Below the pieces are notes generated by a model. That model was given only the letters and a program-made list of their open reading frames with translations. It was not told the origin of the DNA and did no database searches. This document shows, piece after piece, positions 1 through 8,237 of a stretch of 64,000 nt of DNA (position 1 is its first letter; each line of letters starts with the position of its first letter). Source of the DNA: Gemmatimonadota bacterium. GTDB taxonomy: Bacteria; Gemmatimonadota; Gemmatimonadetes; Gemmatimonadales; GWC2-71-9. A program made the translations under genes and the position numbers. The stretch spans positions 99,923 through 163,922 of the forward strand of contig SHZT01000006.1 in assembly GCA_009692185.1 (NCBI GenBank), given 5' to 3'.

Positions 1-2
1 CC

Positions 3-362
3 CTGACCGGCCAGCCCAGCGCCACCGTGCCGGCCTCGGCGGCGATCGGCAAGTTCCTGCCCAATATTCCGACGTGGCGCGCGGGGTTCACTACCACCTA
101 CCGGCCGACCGGCGAACTCGCCTTCAGCGTCGCCGGGCGGTACAGCAGCATGCTCTACACCACGCTCGATAACGCCGCCCTGAAAAACCCGAACGTGTAC
201 CAGGGCTTCACCGGCTGGTTCGTCATGGACGCGCGGGCCAACTACACTCGTCAGCGGTTCGGCGTGTCGCTCGGCATCGACAACCTCAGCAACCGGAAAT
301 ACTTCCTGTTCCATCCGTTCCCCCAGCGCACCGTGGTGGTGGACGTTCGGTTCACGTTCTAG
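3..362 (+). CDS. TonB-dependent receptor, C-terminal fragment (gene cut by window start)
   Basis: The frame is open from the first base of the window, so only the last ~119 residues are present. The fragment has the alternating polar/aromatic strands of an outer-membrane beta-barrel, including the near-terminal segment LGIDNLSNRKYFLFHPFPQ, and ends in VVVDVRFTF. A hydrophobic strand ending in Phe is the usual C-terminal signal for barrel insertion. The pattern of an N-L-x-N-[RK]-x-Y strand near the end is typical of TonB-dependent receptors. These import siderophores, metal complexes or oligomers using TonB energy. The ligand cannot be read from this fragment, but the CopC-CopD and YcnI genes downstream make a copper complex a reasonable guess. 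Confidence 0.8.
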   Translation: MTGQPSATVPASAAIGKFLPNIPTWRAGFTTTYRPTGELAFSVAGRYSSMLYTTLDNAALKNPNVYQGFTGWFVMDARANYTRQRFGVSLGIDNLSNRKYFLFHPFPQRTVVVDVRFTF

Positions 363-405
363 AAAACGGCCGGCCTCACTCACGTTTCACACAGGACAGG
401 CTGAC

Positions 406-1101
406 ATGCGACGACTACTGGCGTTTCTCGTTCTCTCGTTCCTCGCGACCATCCCCGCCCTGGCCCAGACACCCAAGGCCAATGCCGCACCCGCCGCGAA
501 GCAGGGCGGCGAAGAGGAAGAGGTGGAGCGGAAAATCGTCGGCGGCGGGAAGATCGCCACCGGGTGGACCGCCAAGACCGACCGGGACGCGCCGATCTCC
601 AAGGTGAAGGTCGAGACCACATCGGCCGGCGTGCACATCGAGACGGCGGCTTCGGTGGTGGTGTACAAACCCACCGACGTACTGAAGCGCAACTACCACC
701 TCGGCGCCTCGTTCACGCAGAACGACGGCATGCCCGGGCACGCCGAGCCGTACGGACTCATCTTCGGCGGCGTGATGAAGGGCGACACCCTGGCCTACAC
801 GTATTTCCTCATCGAGGGAGACGGCAAGTTCAGCGTCCGGCGCCGCACCGGCAACAAGTCCGAGGACCTCGCCAGCGGCTGGATGGAGCACAAGGCGCTG
901 GTCCAGATGGACAAGAAAGGCGTCGCCACGAACAAGCTGCTCGTCGAGCGCACATCCGCCGGCGCCGTCCGGTTCATGGTGAACGGCACCGAGGTCTTCA
1001 AGACCACGGCCGAGAAAGCGATGCCGGACGGGTTCGTCGGGTTCCGCGTGGGTCACAACCTGAGCGTGGACGTGGCCAGCGTGATGCGGATGCAGATGTG
1101 A
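406..1101 (+). CDS. Secreted protein with a concanavalin-like beta-sandwich appearance
   Basis: The 231-aa product starts with a clear Sec signal peptide (MRRLLAFLVLSFLATIPALAQ), so it should be periplasmic or outer-membrane associated. After a charged EEEEVE linker, the mature part is about 180 residues of short beta strands. Pieces such as YGLIFGGVMKGDTLAYTYFL and VRFMVNGTEVFK resemble the LamG/DUF1080-type jelly-roll folds that bind carbohydrate or other ligands; this is a pattern impression, not a firm match. It lies 43 bp after the receptor gene and 10 bp before copCD, so it is probably co-transcribed with the copper genes. No catalytic motif was recognised. Confidence 0.7.
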   Translation: MRRLLAFLVLSFLATIPALAQTPKANAAPAAKQGGEEEEVERKIVGGGKIATGWTAKTDRDAPISKVKVETTSAGVHIETAASVVVYKPTDVLKRNYHLGASFTQNDGMPGHAEPYGLIFGGVMKGDTLAYTYFLIEGDGKFSVRRRTGNKSEDLASGWMEHKALVQMDKKGVATNKLLVERTSAGAVRFMVNGTEVFKTTAEKAMPDGFVGFRVGHNLSVDVASVMRMQM

Positions 1102-1111
1102 GGACCGCGCA

Positions 1112-2443
1112 GTGAACACGTTCCTCCTATGGGCGGGCCTGGTCCTTCCAGGCTCGCCGATGGTTGTTCTCCACGCGAGGCTCGAGTCCACCGAGCCGGT
1201 CGAGGGCGACACGATTTCCGTGTACCCGAGCGTCATGCGGCTCGTGTTCAGCGAGCCGATCGAAGACGAGTTCGCCGAACTGACTTTGAGCGACGGCCAC
1301 GGGGTGGTCACCAGGCTCAAGCCGCGCATTGACCCGCACGATGTAAAGGCCCTGATCGGCGATTTCCCCGCGTTGCCCCCCGGCGGCTACCTGGTGGTCT
1401 GGCGGGTCGTGTCCGCCGACGGGCACCCGGTGGGCGGGCACTTCGTGTTCTATGTCGCGGTCGGGCCGCCCGGTTCCAGCAAGGCGGACCTCCTGGTGGG
1501 CACGCTTCCCCCGCCAGCACCACCGCAGGACCACGCGGCGGACGCGGCGGCCGGCATGAGCGGCGAGCCGCCGATCCTCGCCGCGATCACGCGTGGCGCG
1601 GCGCTGGGCTCGCTGATGGCGCTCACCGGGCTCCTGGTCGTCGCCACGTTCTGGGTGCCGGTCCGGAGCAACACGATCGCGTCGCTCGAGAAATGGCTGG
1701 CGATTGCCACTCCCCTGCTCCTCACCGCCGACTTCCTGCTCTGGCTCCAGCACGCGGCATCTGCCACTGGTGTGGATATCGACAGCATCGTGATGTCGCT
1801 CTCCACCCAGAACGGCGGCATTTACGCGGCCCGAGTCGGCCTGGCCGCCATCGCGGCCTGGGCACTGCTCCTGGTGCGGCGGCCGGGGTTGGCGGCGGTG
1901 TTCACGTCCGCGGCGATTCTCGTGACCAGCGCGACCGGTCACCCGGCGGCAATCCGTGCCTCCATCGCAATTCCCGGGAAGGCGGTGCATCTGGCAGGCG
2001 TCTCGTTGTGGCTGGGCGGGCTCCTGGTGCTGGTGCTGGACCGTCGGCCGAGGGAGGAGTACACGGCTGGTGCTCACCGGGTATCCAACCTAGCGCTGAT
2101 AGCGGTTGGGGCCGTGGCGCTCACCGGCGTTATCGAGACGCTGCTGTTCCTGCCGAAACTCGGCGATGTGCTGACTTCCGCCTATGGCCGCATGGTACTC
2201 GGCAAGCTGACCGGCCTGCTGGGCCTCGTGGCATTCGGCGCCTGGCACCGATACCGCGCCGTACCGCGCATCGTGACGGGCGGAACGCCCGATGCAATGC
2301 GGCGGTCGGTGGCGTGGGAAACCGGGCTGATGGCCGCCGTTGTGGTACTCGCCTCGTTCCTGGCGTACATCCCGCCACCGAGTGCCGGTGGCGGAGATAT
2401 GATGCATCTGCATTCGGTCCCGGCTGCGACTGAAGACCCCTGA
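1112..2443 (+). CDS. CopC-CopD fusion, copper resistance/uptake protein
   Basis: This 443-aa protein starts at GTG, 10 bp after the previous gene. An N-terminal signal segment is followed by a CopC domain (about residues 20-120). Its mature end begins with a His (HARLESTEPVEG), and it carries SADGHPVGGHFVFYV, the His-containing strand typical of CopC. From about residue 155 it is a polytopic membrane domain of roughly eight helices matching CopD. CopC binds copper in the periplasm and CopD moves it across the inner membrane; fused CopCD proteins of this length are a known arrangement. The next gene encodes a YcnI-type copper protein 16 bp downstream, which supports the assignment. Direction of transport (uptake or resistance) cannot be decided from sequence. 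Confidence 0.9.
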   Translation: MNTFLLWAGLVLPGSPMVVLHARLESTEPVEGDTISVYPSVMRLVFSEPIEDEFAELTLSDGHGVVTRLKPRIDPHDVKALIGDFPALPPGGYLVVWRVVSADGHPVGGHFVFYVAVGPPGSSKADLLVGTLPPPAPPQDHAADAAAGMSGEPPILAAITRGAALGSLMALTGLLVVATFWVPVRSNTIASLEKWLAIATPLLLTADFLLWLQHAASATGVDIDSIVMSLSTQNGGIYAARVGLAAIAAWALLLVRRPGLAAVFTSAAILVTSATGHPAAIRASIAIPGKAVHLAGVSLWLGGLLVLVLDRRPREEYTAGAHRVSNLALIAVGAVALTGVIETLLFLPKLGDVLTSAYGRMVLGKLTGLLGLVAFGAWHRYRAVPRIVTGGTPDAMRRSVAWETGLMAAVVVLASFLAYIPPPSAGGGDMMHLHSVPAATEDP

Positions 2444-2459
2444 CCCAAGGACGGGCCCC

Positions 2460-3680
2460 ATGAACACCTCCCGGCTGTCGGCCATTCTCGCCCTTACCGC
2501 GGTTGTCCTCCTCGCGAGCGCGCACGTCACCGTGTCGCCGCGGGAAATCGTGTCGAAGGGCGGCGGCGTATTCCTGGTGAACGTCCCGACGGAGCGGCCG
2601 GTGGCCACCGTGAAGATCCGGGTCGAGTTCCCCGAAGGCCTGCGGGTCTCGCGCATACGCGCGAAAGCCGGCTGGACGGCCGCCGTCGAACGCGATACCT
2701 CCAAGGCCATCACCGCGGTGACATGGTCGGGCGGGAAGATCGGGCCGGACGAGTTCGATGAGTTTGCCTTCAACGCGCGGGTGAACGCGCCGCCGTCGAA
2801 GCTCGCGTTCAAGGCATACCAGACGTACGAAGGCGGCGAGACCGTGGCGTGGACAAGCACGGACACGCCGACGCCGAAGGACCAGCACCCCGCGCCCCAG
2901 ATTACCATCACCCCCGTGCAGTCGAAATACGCGACGGCGGCCCGGGAAAACTGGCTGGGCGCGACCGCGATGCTCCTGGGCTTTGCCGCCCTGACCATGT
3001 CCATGCGCAACGGCCGGAACGGCAAGAAGGTCGCGGGCCTGATGTTGTTCGCCTTGGCCGCCTTGGCCGCCGCGGCGCCGCTGGCCGCCCAGGACCATGC
3101 CGCGCGTCCCGTCGCCGTTCATGCCGATGCTCAGGCCGCCGCTCCCACCGGCCGACCCGGCACGGCCGCCGAGCAGATCGCGGGCGCGGTGATCGCCGCC
3201 CCGCCCGAACTGCGTGACGATGCCACCGTGCTGGGATACGCGCCGGACGGGAAGTTCATCCAGCTGCGCAAGGGCACGGGCGACATGATCTGCCTGGCCG
3301 ATGACCCGAAGGAGGCGAGGTTCCACGTCGCCTGCTACCACAAGTCGCTGGAGCCGTTCATGGCCCGCGGCCGCGAACTCACCGCCCAGGGCGTGGAAGG
3401 CTGGCCGCGCGACAGCGTACGGAACTCGGAGATTGCCTCCGGCAGGATCAAGATGCCGGCGGCGGGCGGGCTCTACACGCTGACCGCGAGGGCCGGCTGC
3501 TACGACGCCGCAACCGGCAAGCTCTGCGATCACACCAACCCGGTCCACTCAGTGTACGTCCCGTTCGCGTCCATCGAATCCACGGGACTGCTCGACCACC
3601 CGACCGACGAACACACACCGTTCCTCATGAACGCCGGCACGGCCAAGGCTCACATCATGTTCGGGAAGCACGAGCACTAG
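2460..3680 (+). CDS. YcnI-like (DUF1775) copper-binding domain fused to a second exported domain
   Basis: The 406-aa frame holds two exported units. Residues 1 to about 165 form a YcnI/DUF1775 domain: the signal peptide would be cleaved to leave an N-terminal His (ASA/HVTVSPREIV), the usual copper ligand of YcnI, and a hydrophobic helix lies near residues 165-178. A basic linker (MRNGRNGKK) and a second signal-like helix ending APLAAQ follow. Then comes an unrelated C-terminal domain of about 200 residues with Cys in GDMICLAD, HVACYHK, AGCYDA and KLCDH and a His-rich end (FGKHEH). Either this is a true fusion with a membrane hairpin between two periplasmic domains, or the second gene starts internally at the Met codons near 2995-3003. 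It sits beside copCD. Confidence 0.8.
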   Translation: MNTSRLSAILALTAVVLLASAHVTVSPREIVSKGGGVFLVNVPTERPVATVKIRVEFPEGLRVSRIRAKAGWTAAVERDTSKAITAVTWSGGKIGPDEFDEFAFNARVNAPPSKLAFKAYQTYEGGETVAWTSTDTPTPKDQHPAPQITITPVQSKYATAARENWLGATAMLLGFAALTMSMRNGRNGKKVAGLMLFALAALAAAAPLAAQDHAARPVAVHADAQAAAPTGRPGTAAEQIAGAVIAAPPELRDDATVLGYAPDGKFIQLRKGTGDMICLADDPKEARFHVACYHKSLEPFMARGRELTAQGVEGWPRDSVRNSEIASGRIKMPAAGGLYTLTARAGCYDAATGKLCDHTNPVHSVYVPFASIESTGLLDHPTDEHTPFLMNAGTAKAHIMFGKHEH

Positions 3681-3684
3681 GACG

Positions 3685-3846
3685 GGCCTGTTCAACGTCC
3701 AGGGCACTCGTACGTATCCCAATGTGTCCCTGCAGTTTGCCGGTGCGGGGCACCCTGGCGCGACGTTCGCCGGTGCTTTCACCAGCGACACCGCCCTGGC
3801 AGGAACGGTCACGGGGTTCGGACCGGCGCCCCGGCCGCTCACGCCG
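3685..3846 (+). pseudogene. Relic of the C-terminal end of a secreted beta-rich protein
   Basis: Directly after the previous stop, frame 1 can be read without a start as LFNVQGTRTYPNVSLQFAG and continues with alternating ATFAGAFTSDTALAGTVTGFG. This strand-turn pattern with a final APRPLT resembles the last hairpins of small secreted beta-sandwich or lipocalin-like lipoproteins of this phylum. No upstream part exists in any frame, because the preceding coding region occupies it. I read it as a decayed 3' fragment. It fills most of the 308-bp gap between genes; the rest (about 3850-3975) shows nothing recognisable. Confidence 0.35.
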
Positions 3847-3977
3847 AGCCGGCCAACGTGTTACTGCCCTTGGCTGTTCCAGAGCCGGCAGAGAGCCGGT
3901 CCGCCGCATCGTGTGCGGCCCCGGTATTGTGTGGCCCCCCGGTTGGCCCCATTCAGCCAACTCGGGGTACATTGAGG

Positions 3978-3984
3978 AAGGAGG
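3978..3984 (+). promoter_or_regulatory. Ribosome-binding site fixing the small lipoprotein start
   Basis: AAGGAGG lies four bases before the ATG at 3989. It decides for the 131-aa form over the 220-aa ORF of the track. Confidence 0.65.
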
Positions 3985-3988
3985 TACT

Positions 3989-4384
3989 ATGAAGAAGCTA
4001 TTCGCGGTTATCGTGGCGGGGGTTACGGCGGCGGCCTGCATGAGCGGGCCCCGAAAGGTGGCCGACCCGGGGAACTACCTGGAGGCCAACTCACCAGAAC
4101 GCATGTGGATCGTCCTGGAAGACGGAACCCGGCTGATGGTTGACGGACCCCGGGTAATCTCCGATACGGTGTTCGGCTGGGCGGATGGCGAGGAGTTCTC
4201 CATACCGGTGAGCGAGCTCAAGGAGGTCCGGGTCCGGCAGTTGTCGATTTTCCGGAGTGTCGTCCTCCCCACGGCGTTGACCGGAGCGGCCATTACGTCG
4301 GTGATCGCGTTCCGCAGTACCGAGGCGACGCACGACCCCGACACGGATTCCACGATAGACGTGCACAATCTGCCGCGGCCGTGA
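3989..4384 (+). CDS. Small lipoprotein with one C-proximal membrane helix
   Basis: The ORF track extends this frame upstream to 3722, but the ATG at 3989 is preceded by a strong AAGGAGG (3978-3984) and opens a lipoprotein signal (MKKLFAVIVAGVTAAAC), so the gene is 131 aa. After the lipidated Cys comes a domain of about 60 residues (RMWIVLEDGTRLMVDGPR, then DTVFGWADGEEFSIPVSELK) that looks like a small beta-barrel of the kind seen in Gemmatimonadota lipoproteins. A hydrophobic helix (SVVLPTALTGAAITSVIAF) and a polar tail follow. It is probably anchored in an envelope membrane. Function unknown. Confidence 0.75.
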   Translation: MKKLFAVIVAGVTAAACMSGPRKVADPGNYLEANSPERMWIVLEDGTRLMVDGPRVISDTVFGWADGEEFSIPVSELKEVRVRQLSIFRSVVLPTALTGAAITSVIAFRSTEATHDPDTDSTIDVHNLPRP

Positions 4385-4415
4385 ACCGGCGCGAGCGTCG
4401 GGGTAGACTTCCCCG

Positions 4416-5582
4416 ATGCTCGCGGTCCGATTGTTCCTTCAAGTCGCCACGACCCTTTCTGCCCAGGGCGTCCTAGCCGGCACCCACGTCAATCCAATCC
4501 CGGGCTCAGGGACGCTCACCGAGCTGCGCGTCCTCCAGCCCGTCCTCATGCTGCACTCGACCGCCGTCGCTGACCATCTCTCGTTGCACGCCACGCTGAA
4601 CCTGGAAGGGCTCACGATTCCCAACGGCGTCCTCACGGTGGGGGCGTGGGGAGAAGGGTTCAACGACCGGCGGCACCCGCACACGTACGCGCACGAAGTC
4701 ATCATCACGGGCAACGATCTCCTGGGGCCCCGTGACGGCGCCATTAACATTTCGATAAGCGCCGGCAAGGGGTTCGTGCCATTCGGCAGTGACGACCCGA
4801 TGAGCCGCCCCGCGCTCGCCTACCCCGTCAATCACCACTGGAGCCAAGTCCTCGAGCGGGCGGTCGCCCTGCTTGGCGTGCGAACCGGCCCGGTCTTGCT
4901 CGAGGCCGCACTGTTCAACGGTGACGAGCCCGAGCGGCCGGCGCAGTGGCCTCGCGTCGCCGGGCGGTTCGGCGACTCGTGGTCCGCCCGGGTCACCGCG
5001 TTCCCGGCGCCGTGGCTGGAAATCGCGGGCTCCCATGCCAGCGTGAATTCACCCGAACACCGCCCCGGGGCAGGATCGGTACAACAGAAGTGGCACCTCT
5101 CGGCGCGGGCGGAGCGAGGCGTCGGAATCGGGCAGGGGTATGCGCTGCTGGAATGGGCACGAACGACCGAGTTCGGGGGGTTCTTCGCCTTCAATTCACT
5201 ACTTGGCGAGGCCTCGTTGGCACTCCGCGGATCCCGGGGGTACTATCGGTTTGAGCGGACGGACCGGCCCGAGGAGTCTCGCACGATCAACCTGTTCCGG
5301 TCCCTGAGGCCGCACCTGGAAAACACGATCCTGGGCACTACGCGATGGTCGGTACATACTGCGGGCTCACGCGTGCGGCTGGGCATTCCGGTCCCCGCGC
5401 GACTGGAGGCAGTCGTCGAAGGATCCTACGCCCGGGCCGAGGGTCTGAGTGGCGGCCTGTTCCAGCCGATCAGTATCTATGGAAGGGACACAGTGTGGTC
5501 GTTGACCCTGGGGATCAGCATTTCCACCGGCGATAAACATCGCATGGGTCGCTACGGCGCGGCCGCGGAGCACACCCACTGA
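4416..5582 (+). CDS. Outer-membrane beta-barrel protein, porin-like
   Basis: The 388-aa product has a short hydrophobic N-terminus (MLAVRLFLQVATTLSAQG) acting as a weak signal peptide. Amphipathic strands of a barrel follow for the rest of its length, for example LSLHATLNLEGLTI, GPVLLEAALFNG and WSVHTAGSRVRLGIPVP. The pattern is that of uncharacterised outer-membrane barrels which describe their own gated pore rather than a TonB plug. The C-terminus carries a His/Gly-rich tail (HRMGRYGAAAEHTH) after the last strand, unusual for a barrel that normally ends in Phe. Its stop overlaps the start of the next gene (TGATG), so the two proteins are translationally coupled and probably work together. 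Confidence 0.65.
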   Translation: MLAVRLFLQVATTLSAQGVLAGTHVNPIPGSGTLTELRVLQPVLMLHSTAVADHLSLHATLNLEGLTIPNGVLTVGAWGEGFNDRRHPHTYAHEVIITGNDLLGPRDGAINISISAGKGFVPFGSDDPMSRPALAYPVNHHWSQVLERAVALLGVRTGPVLLEAALFNGDEPERPAQWPRVAGRFGDSWSARVTAFPAPWLEIAGSHASVNSPEHRPGAGSVQQKWHLSARAERGVGIGQGYALLEWARTTEFGGFFAFNSLLGEASLALRGSRGYYRFERTDRPEESRTINLFRSLRPHLENTILGTTRWSVHTAGSRVRLGIPVPARLEAVVEGSYARAEGLSGGLFQPISIYGRDTVWSLTLGISISTGDKHRMGRYGAAAEHTH

Positions 5583-6778
5583 TGCGCGTTGTCGCATTGA
5601 GTGCCATTCTGCTTTTGACAGCCTGCAAGGACAACGGTCCGCCGGTCGTGGACCCCGTAACGATCCCCGCGCCGGCACTGGTGACGACGGTCCCGATCCC
5701 GGCCAACTATGGCGTCCACGATACGTTCATCCGCGACGGGCTCGTCTTCGTGTGCGCGTGGAACACGGGCGTCATCATCTACGATATCGGGAACGGGATC
5801 GTCGGCGGTACCGTGGCGAGCCCGAAAGAGGTCTCGCGGCTTGTTACTGCGAACAACGGCGTCCCGGCCGGGGCCGGTTCGGCGGGCGCGTATGTGCACA
5901 ACGCGTGGTGGTTCCACAACCCGGTCACCAGTGAGAAGAAGTACCTGTTCATCGGGCAGGAGGGGCCGGCCACGATTCCCACGCAGACGACCGGAGACAT
6001 TCACGTCGTGGACGTGTCCAACCTCGCGGCGCCGGTCGAAGTGGCGTTCTACCACATGAGCGGCACCACGCCCCAGGGCGTGCACAATTTCTGGATGGAC
6101 GAACCGGCGCAAATCCTCTACGCCGCCTACTACAACGGCGGAGTCGTGGCGCTCAACGTCTCGGGCACACTCACCGGAGACCTCGCCACCCGGGAAATCC
6201 ACCGGTTCAAGCCCGCCCCGACCACGTTCGTCTGGGGTGTCCAGCTGTCCGGGGTATCCCTCTATGCGACCGACATGCTGAACGGCCTCTCGCAGCTTCG
6301 CCTGACGGGCGGCACGTTCAGCTTGATTTCGGGCGGATCGAATGTCACGGAGCGGTACAGCGCGGACCTGTGGGTCGGAACCTCATTCGCGTATACCAGT
6401 ACGTGGGGCGGCTCGCCGCGGAACGGCATCCTGGGCAACGCGCTCAAGATCTGGCGGCTCGACGCGACCGGAGCGCCAATGCTTACGGACTCGATCGTAA
6501 TCGACAGCGTGAGCACGGTGAGCGACGTGAAGGGAAGCACGGATGGGAAGCTCTTGATCGCCAGCACCGAGGGGGGGCCTCGCGGCGGGTTGTGGGTCTA
6601 CAGCCTTACCAACCCGGCCAAGCCCACGCTCGTGGCGCGGGTTTCGGTGCAAGGCGGCTTGCACACGGCCAAGATCGCCGACATTGCCGGCAAGCGGTAT
6701 GTGTTCGCCGCGAAGAACCCCGGCACGCCCTCGGCGCCGGCGCTTCTCATCTATGACGTGACAGCCTTCGCACCCTGA
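5582..6778 (+). CDS. LVIVD-repeat beta-propeller lipoprotein
   Basis: The 398-aa protein has a lipoprotein signal with Cys at residue 15 (ILLLTACKDNG). Repeated blades follow, with the hallmark LVIVD-type pattern: GLVFVCAWNTGVIIYDI, GGVVALNVSG, GLWVYSLTNPAKPTLVARV and LLIYDVTAF. Such proteins form six- or seven-bladed propellers outside the cytoplasm; most are structural or binding modules without known chemistry. It overlaps the barrel gene by one base, suggesting that the propeller is attached to, or caps, that outer-membrane protein. No catalytic residues were recognised. Confidence 0.8.
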   Translation: MRVVALSAILLLTACKDNGPPVVDPVTIPAPALVTTVPIPANYGVHDTFIRDGLVFVCAWNTGVIIYDIGNGIVGGTVASPKEVSRLVTANNGVPAGAGSAGAYVHNAWWFHNPVTSEKKYLFIGQEGPATIPTQTTGDIHVVDVSNLAAPVEVAFYHMSGTTPQGVHNFWMDEPAQILYAAYYNGGVVALNVSGTLTGDLATREIHRFKPAPTTFVWGVQLSGVSLYATDMLNGLSQLRLTGGTFSLISGGSNVTERYSADLWVGTSFAYTSTWGGSPRNGILGNALKIWRLDATGAPMLTDSIVIDSVSTVSDVKGSTDGKLLIASTEGGPRGGLWVYSLTNPAKPTLVARVSVQGGLHTAKIADIAGKRYVFAAKNPGTPSAPALLIYDVTAFAP

Positions 6779-6828
6779 CTCCGACCTTCCGAGTAGATTC
6801 TCCCTCATTCATTTGACCGAATCGAGTC

Positions 6829-7998
6829 ATGACGACCAGCACCACTGCAACGACCCTGCCCCTTACGCACCTCAGCGAAGATGAGGAGATGTTTCGCGGC
6901 GCCGTGCGCGATTTCGCGCGTGCCGAGGTGCTGCCGCGGGTGAGGGCCATGGAGCAGAAGACAGAGTTTGACCGAACCCTCATCCCAAAGTTTGCCGAGC
7001 TGGGATTGATGGGAATCGACGTCCCGGTAGAAATGGGTGGAGCTGGAGGGACGTTCTTCATGTCCGTGCTGGCTGTTGAAGAGCTGTCCGCAGTGGATGC
7101 CTCAACGGCCATCCTGGTGGACGTGCAGAACACGCTTGTCACCAGCCCGATCCGGATCTGGGGCACGCCTGCGTTGCGCGAGCGCTATCTCCCCAAGCTG
7201 GCCGGCGGCGTGGTCGGCGCATATGCCCTTTCCGAGGCCGATTCCGGTTCCGACGCGTTCGGCCTGAAGACGAAGGCCGAGAAACAGGGCGCGGACTGGG
7301 TGCTGACCGGCCGGAAGCTCTTCATCACCAACGGCGCAGAGGCCGACGTGTTCGTCGTATTCGCGAACACCGACTTCTCCCAGGGCTACAAGGGGATCAC
7401 CGCGTTCGTGGTGGAGCGCGGGTTCAAGGGATTCTCGGTCGGCAAGAAGGAAGACAAGATGGGCATCCGGGCGTCGAGCACGACGGAGCTCATTCTCGAG
7501 GGGTGCGTGGTTCCGGGCGGCAACGTGATCGGCGAAGTGGGCAAGGGCTACAAGATCGCGATCGAAACATTGAACGGTGGGCGGATCGGGATCGGCGCGC
7601 AAATGATCGGCATCGCGCGCGGGGCGCTCGACGCCACGCTCAAGTACGTGAAAGAACGCCAGCAGTTCGGGAAGGCGATCGCGGATTTCCAGGCCGTGCA
7701 GTTCCAGCTGGCGCAGGCCGCCACCGAACTCGAAGCGAGCCGGCTGGTGGTGTACAACGCCGCCCGCACGCGCGATGCGGGGCAGGAGTACACCCGCGAG
7801 GCGGCCATGGCCAAGCTCTATTCGTCGCAAGCCACCGAACGGATCACGAGCCTCTGCGTGGAGCTATTCGGCGGGTACGGCTATACGAGGGAGTATCCGG
7901 TCGAGAAGTTCTACCGCGACGCGAAGATCGGGACGATTTACGAAGGCACGAGCAACATGCAGCTGCACACGATCGCGAAACAGTTGCTCAAGGACTGA
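6829..7998 (+). CDS. Acyl-CoA dehydrogenase (short/medium chain type)
   Basis: At 389 aa it has the standard family length. It shows the FAD/substrate segment ALSEADSGSDA (about residues 135-150), the second signature RQQFGKAIADFQAVQF, and the C-terminal IYEGTSNMQ, where the Glu is the catalytic base that removes the alpha proton from acyl-CoA. It catalyses FAD-dependent alpha,beta-dehydrogenation of a short acyl-CoA, passing electrons to ETF. Butyryl-CoA-type enzymes are the closest impression, but branched-chain substrates are possible. It stands alone here, convergent with the ECF transporter operon two bases downstream. Confidence 0.95.
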   Translation: MTTSTTATTLPLTHLSEDEEMFRGAVRDFARAEVLPRVRAMEQKTEFDRTLIPKFAELGLMGIDVPVEMGGAGGTFFMSVLAVEELSAVDASTAILVDVQNTLVTSPIRIWGTPALRERYLPKLAGGVVGAYALSEADSGSDAFGLKTKAEKQGADWVLTGRKLFITNGAEADVFVVFANTDFSQGYKGITAFVVERGFKGFSVGKKEDKMGIRASSTTELILEGCVVPGGNVIGEVGKGYKIAIETLNGGRIGIGAQMIGIARGALDATLKYVKERQQFGKAIADFQAVQFQLAQAATELEASRLVVYNAARTRDAGQEYTREAAMAKLYSSQATERITSLCVELFGGYGYTREYPVEKFYRDAKIGTIYEGTSNMQLHTIAKQLLKD

Positions 7999-7999
7999 A

Positions 8000-8230
8000 C
8001 TAGTGAACCTGGGATTTGTTCAGAAGGTCCCCTAGTTCTTCCTCACCCAGTTCCTCGAGGGATCCCCGGCCTATCGGCAAGCTCGCGTACTTCCGTGGCC
8101 TCGGTTCGTCGAGGCAGGTGAACTGGACCACTGGCCGGTGGACCTTGGGGTTCAGGTACCCCGACGTCCGACCATGGCTGATGACCTCGGCGGACCACCG
8201 GATTCCGGCTGAATCGACCAGTTCGCGCAT
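8000..8230 (-). CDS. Small conserved-looking protein at the end of the ECF transporter operon
   Basis: The 76-aa frame starts at ATG after AAAGGCGAG and follows the ATPase gene by only 7 bp. Its composition is protein-like and not a shadow: WSAEVISHGRTSGYLNP, then a beta-rich VVQFTCLDE, and a C-terminal acidic helix SLEELGEEELGDLLNKS. Small proteins with this plan (one beta sheet, then an L-x-x-L-x-x-x-E-L helix) are common in Gemmatimonadota and Actinobacteria, but I know of no function. It may simply be co-transcribed. The coding strand ends two bases from the convergent acyl-CoA dehydrogenase stop. Confidence 0.65.
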   Translation of the reverse strand: MRELVDSAGIRWSAEVISHGRTSGYLNPKVHRPVVQFTCLDEPRPRKYASLPIGRGSLEELGEEELGDLLNKSQVH

Positions 8231-8237
8231 CTCGCCT

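Noticed and set aside
7997-8038. Inverted repeat GAACTAG ... CTAGTTC between the convergent acyl-CoA dehydrogenase and small protein genes as a bidirectional terminator
   Set aside because: Arms are only 7 bp, separated by 28 bases, with no T-run, and they lie inside the small gene's coding end.
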